From the NCBI GenBank assembly GCA_026874595.1, contig CM049322.1, positions 43,340,840 to 43,404,839 on the forward strand: DNA of 64,000 nucleotides. The letters run 5' to 3'. Below are positions 13,157-24,517 of the stretch, one piece after another. A program made the position numbers and the translations under genes. Each line of letters opens with the position of its first letter. The stretch's first letter is position 1. The notes beneath the pieces are model-generated. The model did not search any database, was not told the DNA's origin, and worked only from the letters and a program-made list of their open reading frames with translations. This stretch comes from Sipunculus nudus (Eukaryota > Annelida > Sipuncula > Golfingiida > Sipunculidae).

Positions 13157-13345
13157 TTCCCGTCTTTTTAGGGGGAAAAAATGTGCAAAACAAATTTTTT
13201 GGTGATTTTCGGTAAATGAAGGCGGGAACACAAAGTCGTCTGCTTCGGACAAGGTCACAAACCTCACACAGACGACACGCAGCAGACGAAGCGGGCGTCA
13301 ACTAATCACTGAATTCTGATCAAACGAACAACAACTGAAGAGGAA

Positions 13346-13360
13346 ATGGACGACTTTCGT
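13346..13360 (+). CDS. PRDM9: PRDM9 candidate exon 1 (start codon, MDDFR)
   Basis: The second exon opens in phase 0 without its own convincing start, so a short upstream coding exon is needed. An ATG at 13346 with a good context (A at -3, G at +4) encodes MDDFR and is followed directly by GTAGGT, a usable donor in phase 0, which fits the acceptor at 17295. A TATATAAA lies about 190 bp upstream. The alternative is another ATG exon elsewhere in the first 17 kb, or use of the in-frame ATG at 17278 by reading through the acceptor, which would add an unlikely hydrophobic start. RNA evidence would settle it. Confidence 0.4.
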
Positions 13361-16300
13361 GTAGGTATTAACACCTGGAATGAAAATCCACATCTCATTA
13401 CTGACAGTAGCACACTACAGACCGTGCTATTTTCGCCTGGTGTCCTCCGTGGTCAGTACTGACAGGAGCTCATAGTCATAGTCATTACGTTACTTATTTA
13501 TTTATTTATTTATGTACGCCTTTTTTTCTCTGCTCCAAACATCTTAATTGAAGTCAAATTTTTCTCTCTTTTTTTTTTTTTAATTTGAACTTTCAAGCCA
13601 AAAGCAACAGCCAGGTTAGAGTCCATAGAGGTTCAAAGTTATTTATATAATTATCTGAGTAGTTATCTGATTAATTAAAAAGAGATATAAAGCGAATTGA
13701 CTATTGATTACTCGAGGCCCTGCATAGCACTTTTTATTGTCCATTTCACCACCTGCTGTCCACCTGTTTTTCGTAGATGATTTACTTAAAAGTTTATTAT
13801 ATTTTTCAATATTTTCCAAGTGAACAACATATGGAAGTGACAACCTAATATGGCAGTTAAGAATTTTACAATAAATTCCCCGTTCATGTTTCACAACATT
13901 TTAGTCCTATTATCATGATATGGCAGATATTTTGTGTTCCTCCATAAGTAGCCATCTTTGTTTCAGCTGGTTATATTTTTTAGAGTGTTTACATGAGATC
14001 ATCTAATCAGCAGCTGTCAGTTGAGGCTGTTTTTGCATGTGACCAATGACCTTGACCACCATAAGTGGGTCTGATATGTTGTAAAATGTAGACTGATTTC
14101 TCATATTTTCAGAAAATTCTGTTACTCAAATATGGCATAAGGTAGGAATTTAGTTACCTAGTTGAACATAAGTTCTGTAATCCTCCCCTTTAAACTATGA
14201 TTGTTTCCCTTGAAATATACCTAATAAAAATTTTCATAGCAAAAAACAGGGGGACATGAGGGGATGAAATGGACTATAGTAAACAGGGTGCCCACTGAAA
14301 TTTGGGGATTTTTTTTATTATTTGTACTTGTAGATCAGTTCCAAAAGGTAGGCTTCAATGATGAAAATGAAATGAGGCATAGGCCTAATTAACTAAAATG
14401 AAACCAAAATTGGCAAAACTATACCTTGCAAAATATTATCAGTAATTCAATTAAATCAAATCAGTCTCCTTCTTGAATCTCAATCCCTCTGCCTCACTGT
14501 TCACATGGTCTAACAAACTACATTTAAAAGCTTTTATTGTTTGTTTAAACGTCATTAATATTCTAAAAATGAACAGGGATCAACTTTTATCATTAGCCAA
14601 CTGCCATGGGCAGGTGAATTATTCTTTGGGCAGGTAAAAACCCCATAGATGGTCCAGCCAATCATTATATTAAAAGCAGCAGTTGTTTTTGCCCATGACC
14701 AATGTCAATCATGCCAATTTGACATGGGAAAAAATTATTCTTTTGCACATGATAAATAAACATTTTTACTCAAATTTTCAGCTTTATTGATATTGGTTTC
14801 CATTTCAATAATTTCCAGAGCACCATATTTATTAAATTTATTGGAAAGTAATTTATTAGTATGAACACTGCGGACAAATCTCTCTAAATATCTACAAACT
14901 TGAAGGAGTACTCTAATATTTGGGAACAAGCTATGAACTAAATAAATATTGCAGAATTAATTAATACTCCAATGAAAAAAAAAATGTTGGAACAGGTAAT
15001 GGACACATTTGGGCAGGTGACTTTTATCAACTAGCTTCCCAACTGGGCAGGCAAGAAAAAACATCAATGTCTAACCTTGAATGTATTTGTCAAAGTGAGG
15101 CTGATACCTCATGACAGATTCCATATTTATTACTTGGCTACAAGGTCCAATAAGAACCAGAGGGTTGCAAAATATAAAAGTTTTTAATTCTGCAGTTTTT
15201 TTTTTATCTCATAGTAGGCCTGTAGACCTTAATGAGCTTTACTTACTTTCTGTATGATAATGTTTTAGTACATGAGAATAAATAGCAAATTTTAATTGGC
15301 CTCTCCAGGTAAAACAGACTATGCACATTTAAGGAAAGCCCTCAGGGTGCTAGTATTTTTTTTTTATGATCACCAGTTCCTTTAAGTCTTACAACATTAT
15401 GTATCTGCTGACACCCACACACACTGATAACTGAAAATAAACTTTTATTTAATGTACATAATACACACAAATGGGCCAGTCTGGGTCATTGGATATCATG
15501 ACACATGCCACTAAGTGTATATCTCAAACTCCCACATTATACATGTGACTGGGGGACCCTTGCTTCCTTGTTATATATTGCCATGTATGGGGGTTAGGTT
15601 ACTTGCTGAGGAAAAAATAAATATAAACCCCTAGCACTGTGTTAAATGTATGCTGTCAACATATCATTCTTGATCCTAGTATTTTTTATCAATAAATACT
15701 CATGACAAACCATGCCAATATAGATAGAAGATCAGACTTAGAATCCAGAACAGGTACTTGCCATACCCTGACCATTGATCATTCTACCAGGAGTAACTTT
15801 GAAACTTGGCAGTAGTTCCCCAAATCATTTTAAACAATAAAAAAAAATTATATATTTTATAATAATATTAAAAAAAAATGTTATGATACAAACTTTTTTT
15901 TACAGTCTGCTGGATTTATTTTGTAGATGTGTTAATTTATCCCAACATTTAATGGTTAACATTTTTCATCATTTTCCAGTGGGAGGGGATAAGTGTTTTT
16001 ATTCTGTACTGTTGCTTCTTTTTTTTTAATTTTGTAGATATACTTTCAGATGTTGTAACGGTAGATAGGTTTAACCAAGGGAGGCAACCATTTTAGTTTT
16101 AAATACCTCAGTATTACCATACACAGTGATCAAATCCTGCACCATTTTTAGCTCTGCTCACTCTCAGTCATGCTAATTGAGCTGTAGCGTTCACCCTTTG
16201 TCTGTCAGCTCCTGGCCATCTGCCAATTGATTAGTTTGGCAATAATTGTATCCATGTGGACTAGGATCATAAAACTGTGCCTTCTCAGAGATTATAAATG

Positions 16301-19300
16301 ATCTCCTTGCAGATCTGAAATGAGGTGAATGTGATCTAATACTATATTCTTTGAGAAATGGGGCCTGTTTTGACACCCCAGCAAAAATTGCTTTAAAATC
16401 TCCTGTATCTCAATAATTAAGGCATGGATTGCCATGAATTTTGCCCTGAATATTGTTCATTCATTAACTTGAGCATTTTATAATAATATAGTTCATTTAA
16501 TAAAACTGTGAATGACCAGAGGATATGTTGATGTGAATTGAAAATTATAATTTAAATTAAAAATTATATGTACTATGTTTATCAGTCCCGCACACTGGTA
16601 GCTACATCTGTGCTTTTTTTATATTGTTCCACATGTTTCCTATTTAGACTCACAAATTACAGCAAATTAGGGAGAGATAACTACTAAAATCATTCAAGTC
16701 TGTCCGTCTGTTGTCCTGTCTCATTATTTTACCACATCTCTCTAAAACCCTTGCTGCTTTCTTCAACCAATTTTACAGACCAACTCAAAACATGACTGAC
16801 ATGTTTTTATAAACTGCAGGTGGCGCCACCTCTGTTTAGTAAATAAGAACACTTTAGCCTTCAAATCATTTGCAAGGATTCCTTGGATTTCAAAGAATAC
16901 TATGTTGAATAGAATTATTTTAGACTGATGTTTCATATTGTATTAAAAGTTTTGCTGAATTCACATGCTTCTTTATATGGTGCAAAATATTTTACCTTTT
17001 ATTTCATGTATCACTTCATCAATATTTACCAAAATTTTAGGCTTATTGGTCACATGACATACATTTTAAACCTGCAGGTGGCACCACATCTGTATAATGA
17101 CTTAATTGTGTCCTCCACTTTCCTTCAGATAAGTCAGTATAAACCAAGAATAAAAGTTAGTGTGAAAGTGCATCATCTTGAATAAATATTAATTTATGTA
17201 TTCATGAAATGATCTTATAAATCTATATTTTGTTTAAATTTTTTAACGCAATTGCATATATTCTGTTAACTGGACTCATGACAATTTGTTTGCAGAAGAT
17301 TAAGCTGCCAAGTGCTGAGGATTACCAGCGGGCTAATGAATTAGATGCTGATGACATGCAGATCGATCAATTCTTCACAAAGGAAGAGCTTGAGAACTTA
17401 TCTGAGTATGAGAAACTCAGGTACCGGAACATCAGACGCAACTATGAGGCCATGTTGGTACTTGGTAAGTAGTTGCCAGATAGCATATTCCTATAACTAA
17501 CCCTTATATGAAAAAGACTGAAACGAAAGAAGCACTGTTACACTAAGATAGGCTTTTTATGATGCTGATCATTATGGTATCTGATGTTTATTAAATAAAG
17601 AAAATACTTTCACCCTAATTATGATGCAATGAAACATGATCAGTAAAACTTTAACATGTTCCAGTTATGGCCCAAAATAGTTTTATCAAAACTGCTACTT
17701 TTTCCATGAACTCACTGATAGTTTCAGTTGAAGCTGACTGAAAAGGCCTTGGTTTTTTTGCATGATAAGATAGAAAAAAACATTGTTTTGGACCCATATT
17801 ATATCAGTTGTACATATATTATTAATTTTTGCCAACAACAGCAGCATCACTTCTTCTGTTTGTTATCCCATATTTATTTACAGGTATACCTATCTCCAAA
17901 CCTTTCTTCATGAAAGATAAAAGAGTCAGAAACAGAGTTCCCAAACCAGACCCAGTGACAAGTGACTCTGATGAGGAGTGGACTCCAAGTCATGAGAGGA
18001 AGAAAGCAAATCGCAGAAGTGCAAGAGGTAGGACTAAACTCAAATAATTAATATTAGGTTTACCTTCACATGTAACAGGTATTTCATTTTGTGACAGATT
18101 TTAACAGAAATTTTTAATATCTAGTAGTATAGTATACAGAACCCATTCAAGCAGACAGACAAGCAAGAAAGAAAGGTAGTCATAGGAGAGAATTAAGACA
18201 CTTATTTTACCAGAGAAAGTCAGTATTACTTTAATAAGAGTAGCTCATTAGGGTATAGATTATCCACAAATTACTAGTAAAAATTTTGTTCTTTAATATG
18301 ACTGTTATGAGCTGGACACAGACTGATTCAGGATCTAAGAAAATGGTGGGGGGGGGGGGGGGTGCAGGCTCAGCACCTCAGCACCAGGCGCAGTTTAACT
18401 TAACATGTCTGTCATGAATGCTGGTAGACTTGATACATAACAAGTGCGCATCCACTAGCTCATCTCAGAAGACCAACACATGACTTTTTTTCAGCCTGGA
18501 TCAAAATATGCATATTTATTTTTTTATTATTATAATGCATGTTGTTTTATTTCAGCTAAAGCTCCTGTTCAAAGATTCCAGCCACCAGTGAGGAAATTGA
18601 AAGTGGAGAAAGATCAGCTGCAGGATGTCACCAAACAGGTAAAACTGTTTTTAAATTAATTTATGTAAGAATCCCTATTTTTGATGAGTTGAGAGAAATG
18701 TGATCTCCATTACTGAATTTCTACCCGGCCATTTGTCCTTTTTCATAGTAGGCTAGTGGTTCATTTATCTTTATTGTTAATTTTCACTTGTCTGTCTCTT
18801 TGCCTTGGTTAGACTTGTAAATTATTTATCTACCATGAGGTAAGATTGTTTTCAAGCATAGATTAGCTGATTAAATTTAGAAGATGATCATAATAATATC
18901 CTAGCTATGGTAGAGATCGATATGTGCTTACTGAGTGATACCCAGACATACAGGAAATCAGAGGGTTTAACCCTGATAACAGTAAGTTGTTGCTCAAACT
19001 AGTGAAACTGTCTCCATCCAGGGCATGACATTAACTTTTGAAGGTACTTTCTTAGTTGGTAAAGGTACATCCAGCTTTTGCTTGCATCCATGAATATTTA
19101 CTCGCCATATTAAAATCAGTTATTGAAGTCATGGACATTGACAGAAAGAGTTTTGGAAATGATTGTGTATATTTATCTTTAGCATTTGTACCAACAAACA
19201 TCAAGATGATTTAAAATAAAGAGGTATTGTCAGTTATGATTTCATTTCTCCAAGAAAGAGAATGTCCAACTTAAGATAAGTCAAGTTTCAGGCCTTTTGT

Positions 19301-22300
19301 AAAGGTTGATGTCAGACCCACTTGCCTTTGAGTCATCCAAAAATGGTCTTTTGGTTTCCCTGCCACCATTACCTGGCACTTTTACTTGGACCAGACAAGT
19401 GTTTAACTGATAGTTTTGAGCCCTGCCAAACATTCAACCTTGTTAGCATTTGTGTATCACAGTATAATAAGACAATGTCTATATATTAATGTTTAAAATG
19501 TAGGCCTATATATAATCTTTTTGCTAAATTTCATCATTTGACTAATAAATTTCCTATTTTCAAGTCACATCAGCTGATGTTTCCCACATCCATCCCCTTC
19601 CAGCAGATTCTCTGAATCAGCTTGCCCAGCCCCTGCACAATTTGGTTTATATATATTCCACACAGTAACACAAAATATTCCACTATTATAAAATTATTTA
19701 CAAAGACTGTGATTTTAAATTTGTCATTAAAAAATCATACCCAGATCTTGCAATTCATATATAGATTATAATATTACATTTATTGCACAGTTTGCTTTAC
19801 ATGTGATATTCCAGTTTGTTAAAAATTTGAACAATTATATATATAATGATTAAATTATGTAGGATAAACACAGAAAAAAAAATCAACTTTAATTTAATTT
19901 AAATGATATTTTAATTAATGAACTGGACCGCTTGGACCAGTCCACCCAGCTAGACCAGACCAGTACCAGCTGCTTATATGATGGACCAGAACTGACCAAG
20001 TGGTCCAGTCCGCACCTCTAACTGTTAACATTTTCAATCCACTTCTGAAAAGAAATTGGGGTTTCTATAGAATTACTAGTATCTTCAGCTTAATTTTGGT
20101 TGAATTAAGTTATAACTTACTTTTTATTTACAGCCTCAGAAAAGACAACCTAAGGTTAAAGAAGAGCCCAGTGCAGCTGCAGGTGCCCCCACTCCAAGAT
20201 ATCCGAAGAGAAATCGTGCAGAGCTGAACTATATGGAACTCGAGGTTCCAGATGATGACAGATACTTGTGTAAGTAGATGTGTGTTGTAGGTTAATAAAA
20301 TCTTTGCTGTCTATTCAGAGGAATTATTCATTATCACATATTCTTCATTTTTGCTCTATAAGCTGTGATGATCAACATGTAATCATATATCTGTAGACTC
20401 TTCATCATTTTGAACACTATCTACTAACAGAAAGTCCAAACCTTGAATGTGTAGCTGATAATAATCTGTCTTAATATATATATATATATATATATATATT
20501 GTGTGTGTGCAAGTTATTTTCTTTTTTAGTTTGTGAAATCTGCATGGAGGAATACCTTAGTGAATGTCCAGATCATCCTCTTATTATCATCAAAGATGCA
20601 GAGGTGTGTCATCATACAAAACTTTTATATTATAGATCAGGAGTAGTAACCAGAAAGATAATCCTGAATATATTTCCAAAATCTCTTCTTGTGAAAGAGA
20701 AAAAAAAGAAGAAATATCTGCAACTATTAAAGATTTGGTAATAAAAGGAATGACATGCATGTATTGGATATCACATGAATAGTGAATGGATTGAATAGAA
20801 TAATAAATGTACTTAAATGTAATAAAAATATCCTATCACAAAAGATCCAGAATTACTAGAGTATCAACAGATAATTTAAAAATTGTTGTAAAAATATATT
20901 TTGTTTAACCATTTTTGTTCTATGACATCATTTTTTAAACCATTTTTAGCTCAGCTGACTATAAGTCATCTGAGCTTTAGTCGTGGTCCATTGTCCTTTG
21001 TCCGTCCGTCTGTCGTTCCGTCCGTCCGTCTGTCCGTCTGGATGTCCGTCCGTAAGACTGGCACGTTTCGACACCAATGGACCTAGGAATCTGAAATTCG
21101 GCATACAGTTAGATGTCCCCAAAATCTCCTACCATGCCGAAAATTGGGTCAATAGGACTTCGTTCCTTCGAGATATAAAGGAAAAACCTCAATTTTTTAT
21201 TAGAAATCTATTTTCACACTTCAGGACTGCCTAATATCAAAACCACTCATCTGGTTTTCTTCATATTTACCATAAATATTCCTCTATATAGTTTCTATGT
21301 ACATTCCAGATAAAAGTTATGGGCCCAAACATAATGGACTTTGTAAAAAAATCAGGAAGATATTTGGTCACTTAAGACCAAAAGTGTTAAAGGTAGGGAC
21401 TTTTTTCTAGTAATACAACTTGAATTAATCAAAATTTAATTGTATACCAAAAATTATATCAAAATCTGTTAAAATGTTTTAAATATTGGCATAAATATAA
21501 AATTGGTACCTTAAATTTTGCCCAACTTTGGCCACGGCACTTTTTTTTCCTGTAAGTACTTTGGATTTAATTTTCACAGCATGTATACATAAGGATTTAA
21601 TCTGTTAAAATCTGAAATTTGAAAGTAAAAGCTGCAAAATTAGGCTAGTTATTGAATTTTTTTGGAGGCTCTTTTGTATTCTCTTACATTGTCAAGCAGT
21701 CCACTTTGATGACTGTAGGTCATTCAGTGCACATCTCTATGCTCCCCAGGCTGTTGGCATAATCTTAGATATCCCCAAAATCTCCTACCATACCAAAAAT
21801 TGGGTCATTAGGACTTTGTTCCTTTGAGATATTAGGGAAAAAAACTCCATTTTCCATAAAAAGCCATTGTTACACTTTAAGGCTGCCTAATATCAAAACC
21901 ACTTATCTGTTTTTGATTTTATTTAGTATTCACATTCTTTCATACATTTTCTATGAACATACCAAAAATTAGGTCAGTATTGGGTATTATTTTGAAGTTA
22001 TGGGCCAAAACATAATGCATTTTTTTTTTTAAATCAGGAAATATATTTACTCACCTAACATGAGAATTGCTGAACCTAGAGACTTTTTTTCAGGAATATA
22101 ACTTTATTTAATCAAGATTCAATTGTTTACCCAAAATTAGATCTGAATTTTGCAAATTTGTCAAGTTATTAGCATAAATAAAAAATCAATACCTTAAATT
22201 TTGTCCAACTTTGGCACTGTTGATTTAATTTTCAAAGCATATACATAAGGATTTAATCTTTTAAAATCTGAAATTTCAAAGAAATTAATTGGAAAAAATA

Positions 22301-24466
22301 GCTTTTGTTCATGTTTTCTGCACCTTGTCAAGTGTTGTTTACATCTAGCCCACCTGGTAGTACAGCCTTCACTTGCATTATGTAACCCACCCCAGGCAGC
22401 TTGCCTTGGGTCAGCTTGGCCACTAACAGCAGGCTTCCCCTCTGCTCTGCACTCCCCCCCCCCCCCCCCCCAGATGGTGCATAAACTAGATGAATGTTAT
22501 TATTTTCTGTATTTGATTCATTCTTATTCTAGGCTATGGTGCATTTAAGATTTTGTATTGTACCACCAGGGTTACAATGATTAAAGTGTACATTTAATTG
22601 TGTCCACAAAGTGGTGTATTGCTATGAAAGTGTGGATGTTCATGAGATAAGTAATTCCTTACTTCAGAGGAGTAAAAACTTCACCAGGTGTGAAATTGAC
22701 TATTAATTCCAGTAATAAATTAAAACTGGGATAGTAATTAGCACAATGATATTGTTTGTCCCTCATTCAACCAACAGTGTGTATACTTTATTTGAAAAGA
22801 TGTTTTATTTTATCAAATTTACTGAATCTTTTATTTTATTTTGGTGAATAAAATTAAGCATGTTCTGAAAACTCCAATGTGCAAAACTTTTTAATAGTGA
22901 TTCAAAGAATACTCTTGTAGATGCCATGTTGTGGCATTATTTTCTTTTAAATTCAGTTTAAACATTTATGATTTAAAAATAATAAAATATATGTGTGTGC
23001 ATAATATGACCCAATATGAGCTACACTCTGGATATATGATGACTGCAACTTTTGCAACAATTCTAATATTTAAACTTATAGTTTCAGTTTTTTACTCTGT
23101 ATATATAATGATTGCAACAATTCTAATATTTTAACTTATATTTTCAGGTTTTTTTTATTAAAAATTTATAAACCTGTAAATAAAAAAATGATTCAGATAA
23201 AAACTTCTTAATGGAAAAAGTGGATATGCTTAAAAAAATAGGATTATATATAAACTTTAATGCATTATTCCCTTGAAAGTGAAATAAAGGTATTAGTCCA
23301 TTCTGTCAACTTGCCTGTCCATCTGTAAATTTTCATATGCATCACAGTATCTCAAAACTTTTACTGTTTTTCTTCATGACAGTCTTGTCAGAGTATTAGT
23401 TTACAATCATATATGTAGAACTTTACTATAACCAAGTAGGAGGGCCCCTTTCCTCTTAGCTTTTCATATTCTTATATAAATTTTATGAAAAACATTACAA
23501 TAGAATATTTCTACATCCACCTTCATGCTGCCCTCATTTTTCCCTTCTCCAAACCCCATCCCAAAGTCAGCCTCAGTAAGCAAGAACAAGTTGAATCAGA
23601 TATATTCATACTTTAATATTTTGTATAACTATTCCTCCATAGGTACCTATGTACATGCCAGATATTATGTCAATATTGTGTAATATGTAGACATAGTGGG
23701 CATCATAATAATGTACCTTGTCAAGACTAAAGAGATATTGTGTCATACAGTCACAAATTCATAAATCACTTCATCAGCATATTTAATCATAACAACATAT
23801 CTGTCAAATTGAAAGCTTGCAGACTACCATACACTTTAGATCCTTCAACAAATAGCCTTATCATCATTCTACTACTGCTTATTACTGCTGTCATTGCATT
23901 CATATTTGCTCAAATATATCACAATTTTCAACCCCTCCTAAATAAATAAAAAATAAACCACTATATTTGACTTTATTAATCCATCAGTCAGGTAATTTCA
24001 TTTATCATTTACTCACATATTACATTACATTCCCTCATAATAGCCAAACATGTCCATGATATTCATAAGCTTTATCGACTCGATATAGTATCACAGTGGA
24101 GAAACATTTAATAGTCCAATTATGATCAGCTGATCGCCGTGATCCATGGGTCCCTTGTTACTAATAATTTTGTTGATAAATATCTTTTAAATGGACTCAC
24201 TGAAGATAAAACACCTTTCAGGCAATTGGCAAAATAAAGGACTTTGATCTGGCAAGTTTACCAGCGGGACTGGTGGTGAAGGACTCAGGAATTATTAGTG
24301 CTGGACTTGGTGTTTGGGCTGAGAAGGGATTTCCCAAAAATGTAAGGTTTGGTCCTTACTTAGGTGAACTGACGACAGATGAAAACAAGGCTCATGATTC
24401 TGGATACTGCTGGCAGGTGAGCTTTTCTATCAGAATGCTTTGTTTCACAATAAGTAAGACGTAATA

Positions 24467-24517
<51 letters not shown>

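Larger units (their letters stand above)
13361..17295 (+). other. PRDM9 intron 1
   Basis: AT-rich intron of 3.9 kb, present only if exon 1 is right. Contains (ATTT)n at about 13493-13515, a diverged repeat region at about 14580-15090 with GGGCAGGTGAA and CCAACTGGGCAGGC blocks near its two ends, and the two CTCF-like motifs. No further gene is seen. Confidence 0.5.

Noticed and set aside
17230-17295. Use of the upstream in-frame stretch (MFKFFNAIAYILLTGLMTICLQ) as PRDM9 N-terminus
   Set aside because: It is hydrophobic, AT-rich intron sequence ending in a clear polypyrimidine-AG acceptor, and no PRDM9 starts with a membrane segment.
20901-21234. Frames with SVRPSVVPSVRLSV-type repeats
   Set aside because: Produced by the TCCG run of the intronic repeat.
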